Source of the DNA: Scleromatobacter sp038208735
Lineage (GTDB): Bacteria > Pseudomonadota > Gammaproteobacteria > Burkholderiales > Burkholderiaceae_C
Assembly: GCA_038208735.1 (NCBI GenBank)
Contig: JBBQYL010000001.1
Location: 1 to 64,000, forward strand
Reading direction: 5' to 3'
Length of the DNA: 64,000 nt
In this document: in pieces, positions 50,043 through 58,914 of the stretch
How positions within the stretch are numbered: position 1 is the first letter of the stretch
How the letters are laid out: each line of letters starts with the position of its first letter
Position numbers and translations under genes: made by a program
The notes under the pieces: model-generated
What the model saw: only the letters and a program-made list of their open reading frames with translations
Told to the model about the DNA's origin: nothing
Database searches by the model: none

Positions 50043-50441
50043 TCAATAGGCCGGCCCGCCGATCGGCCGCGTCCGGTCTTCCTCGAACTGCTCAGCCCCT
50101 TCCACCGCCCGCAGCCACGGCTCGCGCCGCTTGATCCACAGCTCGTAGCCGGGCACGAACGGCGCGGGCGCCTGCGACAGCGCGCCCAGCTTGATCTCCG
50201 CCTCGCGCTCGTCCAGGGAGAACAGGCGCGAGCCGCAGCGGGTGCAGAACTGCCGGCCTTCGAACTCGGCGGTCTCGCCCGTGCGTTCGAACTGCGCGGC
50301 CGGCCAAATCCCATAGAAGGTGAACGCGGAGCCGCTCTCCTGGCGGCAGTCGGTGCAATGGCAGATGCCCACGCGGTCGGGCTCGCCGCGAAGCGAGAAG
50401 CGCACCTGTGCGCAGCGGCACTGGCCTGTGTAGATGTGCAT
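50043..50441 (-). CDS. GFA-family (CENP-V/GFA fold) zinc protein
   Basis: The 132-residue protein has the GFA zinc-binding cysteines: GQCRCAQVRF (C8, C10), ICHCTDCRQESGSAF and FCTRCGSRLFSLDE. GFA-fold proteins include glutathione-dependent formaldehyde-activating enzyme homologues, but most small members lack a known reaction. It is convergent with the DUF6159 gene and sits 17 bases after the LacI gene on the same strand. Confidence 0.87.
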   Translation of the reverse strand: MHIYTGQCRCAQVRFSLRGEPDRVGICHCTDCRQESGSAFTFYGIWPAAQFERTGETAEFEGRQFCTRCGSRLFSLDEREAEIKLGALSQAPAPFVPGYELWIKRREPWLRAVEGAEQFEEDRTRPIGGPAY

Positions 50442-50458
50442 GGCGGGTCTCCTGGCGG

Positions 50459-51553
50459 TCACGAGCGCGGCATGCGGCGTGCCGCCCGCGCCGGGGCGCT
50501 GGTGGAGTCTCGCACGATCAGCTCGTGCGGCAGCACGCGCTGCACCGCCGCGATGGTGCGCGTGCCCGGCGTGCCCTGCACGGTGGGCGTGCCGATCAGC
50601 AGGTCGACGGCCGCGCGTGCCATCGCCACCGTGGGCTGGCGCATCGTGGTGAGTGGCGGCCACACCAGGCCGCTGGCGGGCGAATCGTCGAAGCCGGCGA
50701 TGGCCAGGTCGTCGGGGATCGCCAGCCCCTGGCGCTGGGCGGCGGCCAGCACGCCCAGCGCCATGTCGTCGTTGCTGGCGAACACGGCGGTGGGATGGTG
50801 GCGCAGCTTGAGCAACTGGTGGGTGGCGGCCACGCCCGATGCGAACTGGAAATCGCCGTCGATCACCAGTTCGGGCGCGATGTCCACGCGCGCCGCCTTC
50901 ATCGCCTTGACGAAGCCCTGCTCGCGCAGCGCCGACGCGGCCTGGTCGGCGGCACCGCGGATGAACGCGATGCGGCGATGGCCCAGGCTCAGCAGCAGGT
51001 TGGTGATCTCCTCGGCCGCGTGCACGTCGTCCATGCGCACGCTGGGCATGTCCTTGCGCTGGCGCGCGGGCGATACGAGCACCGTGGGCGTGCCGCTGTC
51101 GTGCAGCGTCTTGAGCACGTGTGGGTTGTCGCACAGCGGCGGCGTCAGGATCATGCCGTCGGGCCGCAGCGTGGACACCATCCGGTGCACCTGCTCGCCC
51201 AGGTCGTGCGCATCGTTGTCCATCGACTCCACCACCAGGTGGTAGCCCGCCTCGCGGCAGCGCATCGTGGCGCCCTGCTGCACGCCCGAGACGAAGGCCG
51301 CGCTGGGGTCGAAGTACAGCAGGCCGATGAGGAACGAGCGCGCGCCTGCCAGGCTGCGCGCCGACTGGCTGGGCCGGTAGCGCAGGTCGGTCATCACCTG
51401 CAGCACCTTGGCGCGGGTGTCGGGCCGCACGCCGGCCTCGTTGTTCATCACGCGCGAGACGGTCTTGATCGACACGCCGGCCACCTCGGCCACGTCGCTG
51501 ATGGTGGTGGAGGCGGCCGGCGGCGTGGCCGATGGCGTGCGGGGGGTCGCCAT
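50459..51553 (-). CDS. LacI-family regulator of the beta-glucoside locus (second paralogue)
   Basis: The 364-residue repressor has the LacI helix-turn-helix (TISDVAEVAGVSIKTVSRVM), hinge (QSARSLAGARSFLIGLLYFD) and a sugar-binding domain (VFASNDDMALGVLAAAQRQG; IAGFDDSPASGLVWPPLTTM). Its ATG shares a base with the halogenase stop (TGATG), so it is co-translated with that gene and is probably self-regulated through the palindromic operators at 53249-53285. It likely represses the divergent TonB receptor operon until a beta-glucoside breakdown product is bound. Confidence 0.93.
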   Translation of the reverse strand: MATPRTPSATPPAASTTISDVAEVAGVSIKTVSRVMNNEAGVRPDTRAKVLQVMTDLRYRPSQSARSLAGARSFLIGLLYFDPSAAFVSGVQQGATMRCREAGYHLVVESMDNDAHDLGEQVHRMVSTLRPDGMILTPPLCDNPHVLKTLHDSGTPTVLVSPARQRKDMPSVRMDDVHAAEEITNLLLSLGHRRIAFIRGAADQAASALREQGFVKAMKAARVDIAPELVIDGDFQFASGVAATHQLLKLRHHPTAVFASNDDMALGVLAAAQRQGLAIPDDLAIAGFDDSPASGLVWPPLTTMRQPTVAMARAAVDLLIGTPTVQGTPGTRTIAAVQRVLPHELIVRDSTSAPARAARRMPRS

Positions 51554-53127
51554 CAGGCGGCGCTCCGTTCGGGCGTACCGGTCGGCACGGCGCCGCGCAC
51601 GCACATCGCCTCCACCAGCGCGCGGTGGTCGGGCAGGTCGGCCGCCGCGCGGCGCGCCACCTGGGCGATCATCGCGAACTCCAGGCGCGCCTCGGCCGCC
51701 CGCGGCCATGCGGGACGCGCGCGCGCCAGGTCGGTCGGATACCCCATGCCGTACAGAACGTACTGCCAGCTGGAGGGCGGGTACATCTCCAGGTCGGCGA
51801 TGAAGTCGAGCCGGTGCGGCGGGCGGCAGCGCCAGCGCGCCAGCAGGTCGCGCAGCGTGGGCGTCCACGAGGCCGGGTCGGCGTTGTCGCGCCAGAACGC
51901 GGTGTCGTCGCGCCGCGTGAGCGCATAGTGCAGCTTGAGGAAGTCGACGATGCGCTCGAAGCGCGCGCGCATCTGCTCGTTGAACGCGTGGGCGACCGGC
52001 GCGAGGTTGCCGTCGGCGGGCAGCAGGAAGCCGATCAGGTAGGCGGCCGCCTCGATCAGGCCGATGCCCGAGCTCTCCAGCGGTTCCAGGAAGCCGGCCG
52101 ACAGGCCCACGGCCACGCAGTTGCCGATCCACTGGGTCTCGCGGTAGCCCACGTCCAGCTTCAGCGCGCGCGGTGTCAACCCGTTGGCGGCCGGGCCGAT
52201 GTAGCGGCGCAGCGTGCGCTCGGCGGCGGCGTCGTCGGCGTGGCGGCTCGAATAGACGTAGCCGATGCCGCGTCGACGCTGCAGGCCGATGTCCCAGGTC
52301 CAGCCGGCCTCGTGGGCGGTCGAGATCGTGTACGACGGGATCGGCGTGTCGGACGCGGCGTAGGGAACCTGCATCGCCAGCGCGCGATCGACGAACAGCA
52401 CGTCGTTCAACGGCTTGCGCTTCGCGCCCAGCGCATCGCCGATCAACGCGGCGCGGAAGCCGGTGCAGTCCACGTACAGGTCGGCGCTGATGGCCCCGCG
52501 TTCGAGCGTGACGACGGCGGCGATGTGGCCGTCGTCCTCGCGCAGCTCGACGCGTTCCACCGTGGCGATCACGCGCTCCACGCCCAGCGACTGCGCGTGC
52601 GTGGCCAGCAGCGTGGCGAACTTGCCGGCGTCGAAGTGGTAGGCGTAGTTCATGGGCCCGAGCCAGTCGCCATCGCTGGCGCGCTTGGGCGCGCGAGCGG
52701 CGTCGGCCACGTGCTGCTGCATCGACACCGCGTTGGCGAACGCCCGCGGCGCGCCGTCGGCCGCACCCGCCTCGCCCAGCAGCCAGTAAGGCATCAGCTC
52801 GGGCGCGCCGGGGCGCTGGCTGGGCGGGTTGAACGGATGGAAATAGCGCTCTCCGGCGCGCGTCCAGTCGACGAAATTCACGCCCTGCTTGAACGTGGCG
52901 TCGCACTCGCGCACGAAGCGCGCCTCGTCCAGGCCGATGGCGTTGAGCGTGCCGCGGATCGAGGGGAAGGTGCCTTCGCCCACGCCGATGATGCCGATGT
53001 CGCTGGACTCCACCAGCGTCACGCGGATGCCGCCCGCGGCCGTGCCCAGCGTGCGCGCAAGAAAAGCCGCGGTGAGCCAGCCGGCGGCGCCGCCGCCGAC
53101 GACGAGGATGTGCTCGATGGGTTTCAT
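51553..53127 (-). CDS. Flavin-dependent tryptophan-halogenase-family protein
   Basis: The 524-residue flavoprotein starts with the FAD motif ILVVGGGAAGWLTAAFLART and has the conserved lysine of flavin halogenases as K80 in ECDATFKQGVNF. The second halogenase signature W-x-W-x-I-P appears as GWTWDIGL, with Pro replaced by Leu after a Gly. LSAGFLEPLESSGIGLIEAA matches the family end of the FAD site. In sugar-utilisation loci with TonB receptors such genes are common and their real substrate is unclear; free tryptophan chlorination should not be assumed. GGAG lies 9 bases before the ATG. Confidence 0.88.
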   Translation of the reverse strand: MKPIEHILVVGGGAAGWLTAAFLARTLGTAAGGIRVTLVESSDIGIIGVGEGTFPSIRGTLNAIGLDEARFVRECDATFKQGVNFVDWTRAGERYFHPFNPPSQRPGAPELMPYWLLGEAGAADGAPRAFANAVSMQQHVADAARAPKRASDGDWLGPMNYAYHFDAGKFATLLATHAQSLGVERVIATVERVELREDDGHIAAVVTLERGAISADLYVDCTGFRAALIGDALGAKRKPLNDVLFVDRALAMQVPYAASDTPIPSYTISTAHEAGWTWDIGLQRRRGIGYVYSSRHADDAAAERTLRRYIGPAANGLTPRALKLDVGYRETQWIGNCVAVGLSAGFLEPLESSGIGLIEAAAYLIGFLLPADGNLAPVAHAFNEQMRARFERIVDFLKLHYALTRRDDTAFWRDNADPASWTPTLRDLLARWRCRPPHRLDFIADLEMYPPSSWQYVLYGMGYPTDLARARPAWPRAAEARLEFAMIAQVARRAAADLPDHRALVEAMCVRGAVPTGTPERSAA

Positions 53128-53233
53128 GAGGCTCGTCTCCAGCGCGGTGGCGGCGTGTGCGCCCCGTCGTTTGTCGGTGCGCGGCGACGTCTCGGCATTT
53201 ACCCGTAGACGCTCGCAGCGCTTCTTATAGCGA

Positions 53234-53263
53234 ATCATAACGGCAAGAAGACAACGCTGTCAT
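53234..53263 (-). promoter_or_regulatory. Sigma-70-type promoter for the halogenase-lacI operon
   Basis: On the minus strand -35 ATGACA (53263-53258) and -10 TATGAT (53239-53234) are separated by 18 bases, each a 5 of 6 match to consensus. The -35 box lies inside operator 1, so bound LacI would block it. Confidence 0.55.
53249..53262. promoter_or_regulatory. LacI-family operator 1
   Basis: AGACAACGCTGTCA is nearly palindromic about a central CG, the form TGACANCGNTGTCA seen in operators of LacI-family sugar regulators. It is the mirror image of operator 2, with a gap of 9 bases between the two. Confidence 0.7.
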
Positions 53264-53270
53264 TTGATCG

Positions 53271-53299
53271 TTGACAGCGTTGTCATCGCTGGGCATCAT
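53271..53299 (+). promoter_or_regulatory. Sigma-70-type promoter for the TonB receptor operon
   Basis: -35 TTGACA (53271-53276, perfect) and -10 CATCAT (53294-53299, 4 of 6) are separated by 17 bases. The -35 box overlaps operator 2. The start codon of the receptor gene is 80 bases downstream. Confidence 0.55.
53272..53285. promoter_or_regulatory. LacI-family operator 2
   Basis: TGACAGCGTTGTCA is palindromic at 12 of 14 positions about the central CG and is the reverse complement of operator 1 over 13 bases. Centres of the two operators are 23 bases apart, about two helical turns, so two dimers could bind on the same face. Confidence 0.72.
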
Positions 53300-53379
53300 G
53301 CGATCCATTCCAGGGCCGAAGATGACTGGAAACGCCGCACAGACGGCTGTAGCTGACCCACCAAAAAACTGGAGACAAC

Positions 53380-55818
53380 GTGACTACTCGCGCTCAGACA
53401 TCGCGGGGCTCGCTCGCGACCCCGATCCAACTGGCCATCCTGGCCATGCTCGCAGCGACGGCCTCGGCCCAGGCACAGACGGCCACGCCGTCGGCCGCCG
53501 CTGCCAGCGCCGCCGCCGCCGCGGACACCAACGTGTTGCAGGAGGTCACCGTGACGGCGACCAAGCGCACCACCACGTTGCAGACCACGCCGCTGGCCGT
53601 CACCGCGATCAACGCCGCGGAGCTCGACAAGGCCCACGTGCAGACGATCGCCGACATCGTCCACCTGGCGCCCAGCTTCCAGGCCACCACCGAAGGCGAC
53701 CACGGCGTCATCACGATGACCCTGCGCGGCATCGGCAATGACAGCGCCAAGACCGAATACGCCGACCCGGAAGTGGCGCTATTCGTGGACGGCATCTACG
53801 CGCCGCGCGCCGAAGGCGCCGCCGCGCTGCTGTTCGACATGGAAGGCATCGAGGTGCTGCGCGGCCCACAGGGCACGCTGTACGGCCGCAACTCGACGGT
53901 GGGCGCCGTCAACATGAAGACGGCCAAGCCGGAGCTCTCCGGCAACTTCGGCAACCTCGAGGTGGGACTCGGCAGCTACGATCGCCTCGGCAGCCGCGCG
54001 GCTTTCAACTTCGTGCTGAGCGACACCTTCGCGCTGCGCGCGGCCTTCGTGCACGAACAGCACGATGGGTACGTCGATTACCAGGCCGCGCCGAAAATCT
54101 CGCTGGCCGACCAGCACGCCGCCGCCGACCCGTACATCGCCTCGTTCAACACGGTGCATCCGGAACACCCTATCGCCTTCCAGCCGATCGATCCAAATTC
54201 GTTCGTCACCACCGGCCCGAAGTACAACTCGCAGGACCAGAGCGCGGCCCGCCTGAGCTTCCTGTGGAAGCCTACGCACGACATCACCTGGAACGCGTCG
54301 TACGAAAAGTTCATCGATCGCGGCACGCCCGACATGAACCTGATGCAGACACCGCGTCCCGGCGAGAAGTTCTGGTCGGCGCTGATCAACGTGGCACCCC
54401 AGCTGCATCGCGACGTCAACACCTTCCGCAGCCATGTCGACTGGAACCTCAGCGACTACCTGGCGCTGAACTACACCGCCGGGTATTCCGACTTCAAGGG
54501 CTCGAGCGACTTCGACCAGTCCGGCGGCGCCACGGTGCCCACCAGCTTCACCACCGGCGCCAAGGTGCAGGAAGACCGCACCAACTGGTCGCACTACAAG
54601 AACTACAGCCACGAACTGCAACTTCAGTCGGTGGGCAAGCACGATCTCGACTGGATCCTGGGCGTCTACTACGCGGCCGAGGACAACGGCATCCGCTTCG
54701 ACATCCCCATCACCAACGGCACGCCGCAGGGCACCATCAACTGGCAAGGCTCGTTCGTGCAGCCCAAGGAGACGGTGCAGTCGGAGGCCGTGTTCGCGCA
54801 GGGCACGTGGAACGTGGGCGACAGCCTGCACCTGACGGCCGGCGCGCGCTTCACGTCGGACGACCGCAAGAATGAAGGCGGCATCGGCTGGGGCTGGGGC
54901 GGCACCACGATCGACGACGGCGTCCCGCAGCTGCGCATCGATCCGGGCAGCGACGCCGCCGCGCCGGGCTCGGGCTTCAACCCTGGGCACAATGACGGCC
55001 ACTACACGGGCACGAAGGCCACGTGGCTGGGCCGCGCGAACTATGACATCAGCAAGACTGCCATGGTCTACGCCAGCGTGTCCACCGGCTACAAGTCGGG
55101 CGGCCTGCAGGACGGCGGTCGCCACTACGGGCAGGAGACGCTGACCAACTACGAGGTCGGCTCGAAGAACACGCTGCTCGGCGGCACGGTCAACTGGAAC
55201 AACTCGCTGTACTACGAGGACTTCAAGGACTTCCAGTTCAGCGCCCCGGTGACCAACCCGGACGGTTCGCACACGCTGGCCACCGGCAACGTGCAGGGCG
55301 CCAAGGTGTACGGCGCGGAGACCGAACTCGCGGTCAACATCACGAAGGACGACCGCGTGCAGTTCTCGGCGGCCTACGAGCACACGCGCCTGGGCTACCT
55401 GCTGGCGGGCAGCAACGACTACTCGCTGCCCACCTGCCCCGATCCCACCATCTCGAGCTGCCTCGACGTGACCGGGCACGCGCTGCCGCACGCGCCCAAG
55501 GGTTCGTTGCAGGCGCAGTACGAGCACACGTTCCGATTCGCCAGCGGAGCCAAGGTGCAGCCGCGCGTCAACTTCCACTACGAGACGGGCAGCTGGCTGA
55601 GCGTGTTCAACATGGGTGACGGCGACCGCCAGAAGGCCTACACCCGCACCGACCTGGGCCTGCGCTACTCGGCGGCCAAGGACTGGTACGTTGACGCGTT
55701 CGTGCAGAACGTGGAGGACGGCCGCATCAAGACCAACGCGCAGAACTCGTTCGGCGTCTGGCAGTCGCAGTACATGCCGCCGCGCACGTTCGGCATCAAC
55801 GCGGGCTACGAGTTCTGA
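53380..55818 (+). CDS. TonB-dependent outer-membrane receptor
   Basis: The 812-residue receptor starts at a GTG 4 bases after GGAGA. It has a signal peptide (LAILAMLAATASAQAQ), a TonB box-like segment EVTVTATKRTTTLQTTPLAV, the plug domain (IADIVHLAPSFQATTEGDHG; GTLYGRNSTVGAVNMKTAKP) and a 22-strand-type barrel ending in phenylalanine (PRTFGINAGYEF). It would import a substrate across the outer membrane with energy from TonB/ExbBD. The downstream sugar ABC system and GH1 enzyme make a beta-glucoside the probable cargo. Confidence 0.93.
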   Translation: MTTRAQTSRGSLATPIQLAILAMLAATASAQAQTATPSAAAASAAAAADTNVLQEVTVTATKRTTTLQTTPLAVTAINAAELDKAHVQTIADIVHLAPSFQATTEGDHGVITMTLRGIGNDSAKTEYADPEVALFVDGIYAPRAEGAAALLFDMEGIEVLRGPQGTLYGRNSTVGAVNMKTAKPELSGNFGNLEVGLGSYDRLGSRAAFNFVLSDTFALRAAFVHEQHDGYVDYQAAPKISLADQHAAADPYIASFNTVHPEHPIAFQPIDPNSFVTTGPKYNSQDQSAARLSFLWKPTHDITWNASYEKFIDRGTPDMNLMQTPRPGEKFWSALINVAPQLHRDVNTFRSHVDWNLSDYLALNYTAGYSDFKGSSDFDQSGGATVPTSFTTGAKVQEDRTNWSHYKNYSHELQLQSVGKHDLDWILGVYYAAEDNGIRFDIPITNGTPQGTINWQGSFVQPKETVQSEAVFAQGTWNVGDSLHLTAGARFTSDDRKNEGGIGWGWGGTTIDDGVPQLRIDPGSDAAAPGSGFNPGHNDGHYTGTKATWLGRANYDISKTAMVYASVSTGYKSGGLQDGGRHYGQETLTNYEVGSKNTLLGGTVNWNNSLYYEDFKDFQFSAPVTNPDGSHTLATGNVQGAKVYGAETELAVNITKDDRVQFSAAYEHTRLGYLLAGSNDYSLPTCPDPTISSCLDVTGHALPHAPKGSLQAQYEHTFRFASGAKVQPRVNFHYETGSWLSVFNMGDGDRQKAYTRTDLGLRYSAAKDWYVDAFVQNVEDGRIKTNAQNSFGVWQSQYMPPRTFGINAGYEF

Positions 55819-55863
55819 TGCTCCGCGGCGCTCTCCGCACGGCGAGCGCCGCCTCTTCTCCGA

Positions 55864-55890
55864 AACCGGCCGCGTCGTGGGCGGCCGGTT
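55864..55890 (+). terminator. Hairpin between receptor and ABC genes, possible attenuator
   Basis: A 10-bp perfect stem, AACCGGCCGC (55864-55873) with GCGGCCGGTT (55881-55890), with a 7-base loop is followed by CTTACAG. The lack of a T tract suggests partial termination or mRNA-end protection, which would give more receptor than transporter mRNA. Confidence 0.45.
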
Positions 55891-55934
55891 CTTACAGGCT
55901 GCGACCGCCGCGTCGCAGCCCCTTTTCCAACACC

Positions 55935-57182
55935 ATGACCTCCATCCTCCGGGCGTTCCTGCTCGCGGCCGCTGCATTGTCCGGAACGGGCGCCAGCGTC
56001 GCCGCGACGACGATCACGCTGGCCACCTTTCCCGATCTCGACCGCGCCGCCAGGGCCGCGCTGCCCCGCTGGCATGCGGCGCATCCCGACATCGACGTGA
56101 AGATCGTCTCGCGGCAATACGCCGACCATCATGACGCGATGACGACCGCGCTGGCCACCGGCTCGGGCCTGCCCGACGTGATGGCCATCGATTTCAAGTA
56201 CATCGGCAAGTTCAGCGGCTCGGGCGGGTTCGAGAACCTATACGTTGCCCCGTATGGCGCGGACGCGTTGCGGGCGGCGTTTCCCGCCTACACGCTCGCC
56301 CAGGCCAGCAACGCGCGGGGCGAGCTGGGCGCGCTGCCGGCCGACATCGGTCCCGGCACGCTGCTGTACCGCGCCGACCTCGTGGCCAAGGCCGGGCTCA
56401 CCGAGGCCGACCTCACGAAGGACTGGCCCACGTTCATCGCCGCGGGCGTCAAGCTCAAGGCCGCCACCGGCGCCTGCCTGCTGGCCAGCAGCAGCGACAT
56501 CGTCGACATCGTGCTGCGCTCCAACCTGCCGCCCGGCGAGGGCATCTATTTCGACCACGCGGGCAAGGTGCTGGTGGACGACGCCCGCTTCGTGCGCGCG
56601 TTCGAGCTGGGCCGCGCCGCGCACCTGGCCGGCATCGACGCGGGCACCACGATGTGGACCAACGAGTGGGTGGCGGGCTTTCGCTCCGGCCGCATCGCCG
56701 GCCAGATGATGGGCTCGTGGCTCGCCGGCCACCTGAAGAACTGGCTCGCGCCCGACACCGCCGGCAAATGGCGTTCGGCGCCGCTGCCCGGCGGCGTGTA
56801 CGCGTCGTACGGCGGCTCGTTCTACGCGATTCCCAAGCGGGCTCAGCACAAGGCCGAGGCCTGGGCGTTCATCCGCTTCCTCACCACCGACCGCGAGACG
56901 CAGCTCGACTCGCTGCGCGAGTTCGGCAACTTCCCGTCGCTGCTCGCGGCACAGCAGGATCCGGTGGTGGCCGCGCCCATCGCCTTCCTGGGCGGCCAGC
57001 CGGCCGGCGTGCTTTGGCGCGAGACCGCCTTGAAGGTGCCTGCCATCCCCGTGGACAAGTACGACTCGATGGCCACCGATGCCGTCCGGTCCGAGTACCA
57101 GAACGTGATCGCCGACGGCAAGGACATCCACGCCGCCCTCGCCGATGCCAAGGACCTGATCGAACACCGTGCGCGTCGCTGA
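55935..57182 (+). CDS. Sugar ABC transporter substrate-binding protein
   Basis: The 415-residue periplasmic protein has a signal peptide (ILRAFLLAAAALSGTGASVA) and a type 1 extracellular solute-binding fold (ITLATFPDLDRAARAALPRW; TGSGLPDVMAIDFKYIGKFS; YGGSFYAIPKRAQHKAEAWA). It belongs to the CUT1 group that binds oligosaccharides or glycosides. It captures sugar released into the periplasm by the TonB receptor and hands it to the two permeases. Confidence 0.9.
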   Translation: MTSILRAFLLAAAALSGTGASVAATTITLATFPDLDRAARAALPRWHAAHPDIDVKIVSRQYADHHDAMTTALATGSGLPDVMAIDFKYIGKFSGSGGFENLYVAPYGADALRAAFPAYTLAQASNARGELGALPADIGPGTLLYRADLVAKAGLTEADLTKDWPTFIAAGVKLKAATGACLLASSSDIVDIVLRSNLPPGEGIYFDHAGKVLVDDARFVRAFELGRAAHLAGIDAGTTMWTNEWVAGFRSGRIAGQMMGSWLAGHLKNWLAPDTAGKWRSAPLPGGVYASYGGSFYAIPKRAQHKAEAWAFIRFLTTDRETQLDSLREFGNFPSLLAAQQDPVVAAPIAFLGGQPAGVLWRETALKVPAIPVDKYDSMATDAVRSEYQNVIADGKDIHAALADAKDLIEHRARR

Positions 57183-57192
57183 AGCCCTCTCC

Positions 57193-58086
57193 ATGAACCC
57201 GAAGCTGCTTCGCAAGCTCGCCCCCTACGCCTTCATCGCGCCGTTCTTCGTGCTGTTCGGCGTGTTCGGGCTGTTCCCGCTGCTGTTCTCCATCTGGCTG
57301 TCGCTGCACCAGTGGGACGCCGCGTCGGGGCTGGCGGCGATGCACTGGGTGGGCCTGGAAAACTACCGCTACGCGATCACCGACCCGTGGTTCGTGAAGT
57401 CGCTGGGCAACACGCTGTGGTTCGCGGTGGCCTCGGGCGTGCCGCAGCACCTGGTGGCGCTGCCGCTGGCGTTCCTGATCCACACGACGCTCAAGCGCAG
57501 CCGCAACTTCGTGGTCGGCGCCTACTTCGTCCCCTATGTGACGTCGAGCGTGGCGATCGCGCTGATCTTCACCACGCTGTTCTCGAAGGACTTCGGCGTC
57601 ATCAACGCGATGCTGCCCGGCCCGCCCATCGACTGGCTGGGCGACAAGTTCTGGGCCCGCATCACCATCGCCTTCGTCGTGTTCTGGCGCTACCTGGGCT
57701 GGAACGTGGTGCTGTACCTGTCGGCGCTGCAGGTGATCTCGGGCGACCTGTACGAGGCCGCCACGCTGGACGGCGCCTCGCGCTGGCAGCAGTTCCGCTA
57801 CGTGGCCCTGCCGCTGCTCAAGCCGATGATGTTCTTCGCGATCACGCTCACGCTGATCGGCAACCTGCAGCTGTTCGAGGAGCCGTTCATCCTGATCCCG
57901 CCCGACTCGGGCGTGGCCACCAGCGTGATGACCACCGCCACGTTCATGTACCGCATGGCGTTCTCGGACGGCGACTTCGGCACCGCGTCAGCCGTCTCTT
58001 GGCTGCTGTTCTTCATCATCGCGGCGCTCACCTGGGGCAACGCGCGCCTGTTCGGCAAGGAAGGAGCGAGCGATGTCGCGCGCTGA
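57193..58086 (+). CDS. Sugar ABC transporter permease (MalF/UgpA type)
   Basis: The 297-residue inner-membrane protein has six helices and the EAA loop EAATLDGASRWQQFRYVALP near residues 190-209. LAPYAFIAPFFVLFGVFGLF is the typical first helix of CUT1 permeases. An ATG at 57193 is preferred; an in-frame GTG at 57169 lies inside the binding-protein gene. The end overlaps the second permease by 14 bases. Confidence 0.92.
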   Translation: MNPKLLRKLAPYAFIAPFFVLFGVFGLFPLLFSIWLSLHQWDAASGLAAMHWVGLENYRYAITDPWFVKSLGNTLWFAVASGVPQHLVALPLAFLIHTTLKRSRNFVVGAYFVPYVTSSVAIALIFTTLFSKDFGVINAMLPGPPIDWLGDKFWARITIAFVVFWRYLGWNVVLYLSALQVISGDLYEAATLDGASRWQQFRYVALPLLKPMMFFAITLTLIGNLQLFEEPFILIPPDSGVATSVMTTATFMYRMAFSDGDFGTASAVSWLLFFIIAALTWGNARLFGKEGASDVAR

Positions 58087-58906
58087 AGCCCTGACGCCAT
58101 CACGCGTGATCACGCTCCTGCTCGTTGCGGCCGGCGTCGTCCTGCTGGCCGCGCCGTTCTGGTTCACCTTCGTGTTCGCCACGCAGTCGCGCGCCGACAT
58201 CTTCGCCACGCCGCCGCCGTTCTGGTTCGGCACGCACTTCCTGGACAACCTGCGGCTGCTGCTGGAGCGCCTGCCGTTCTGGCGCAACCTGGGCCTGAGC
58301 CTGTACGTGGCCACCATGACCACCGCGCTCAACCTGCTGCTGTGCGCGCTGGCCGGCTATGCGTTCGCGGTGCACGAGTTCGCCGGCAAGAAGGTGCTGT
58401 TCGCGCTGGTGGTGGGCTCCATGATGCTGCCGAGCTTCCTCAACATGATCCCCACCTTCATGGTGATGGACCAGCTCGGGTGGATCGACCAGCCGCGCGC
58501 GCTGTACGTGCCCGGCGCGGCCGGCGCGCTGGGCATCTTCCTGATGCGCCAGTACATCGGCTCGGCCATCCCACGCGACCTGATCGACGCCGCCCGCATG
58601 GACGGCAGCGGCGAGCTGCGCACGTTCTGGAGCGTGGTGATGCCGCTGTGCGGCCCCGCGCTCGGCACGCTGGGCCTGATCACCTTCATCAACGCCTGGA
58701 ACAACTTCGTCGGGCCGCTGGTGGTGATGCGCAGCGTCGAGAACTACACCGTGCCGCTGGCGCTGCGCAGCATGCAGAGCCCCAACAACACCGAGTGGGG
58801 CGCGTTGATGGCCGGCAGCGCCATCGCGATGCTGCCGCTGCTCGTCGCCTTCGTCTTTTCCGCACGTCGCCTGGTCGCCGGCCTCACCGCCGGCGCCGTC
58901 AAGTGA
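58073..58906 (+). CDS. Sugar ABC transporter permease (MalG/UgpE type)
   Basis: The 277-residue protein has six helices and the EAA loop IDAARMDGSGELRTFWSVVM. SMMLPSFLNMIPTFMVMDQL and ITFINAWNNFVGPLVVM are typical of MalG-type CUT1 permeases. It pairs with the preceding permease in the membrane. GGAGCGAG precedes the ATG within the end of that gene. Confidence 0.92.
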   Translation: MSRAEALTPSRVITLLLVAAGVVLLAAPFWFTFVFATQSRADIFATPPPFWFGTHFLDNLRLLLERLPFWRNLGLSLYVATMTTALNLLLCALAGYAFAVHEFAGKKVLFALVVGSMMLPSFLNMIPTFMVMDQLGWIDQPRALYVPGAAGALGIFLMRQYIGSAIPRDLIDAARMDGSGELRTFWSVVMPLCGPALGTLGLITFINAWNNFVGPLVVMRSVENYTVPLALRSMQSPNNTEWGALMAGSAIAMLPLLVAFVFSARRLVAGLTAGAVK

Positions 58907-58914
58907 ATCCCCCC

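Noticed and set aside
53128..53238. N-terminal extension of the halogenase gene to 53238
   Set aside because: It would place the start inside the promoter/-10 region and adds basic sequence not found in the family; the ATG at 53127 has a good ribosome site.
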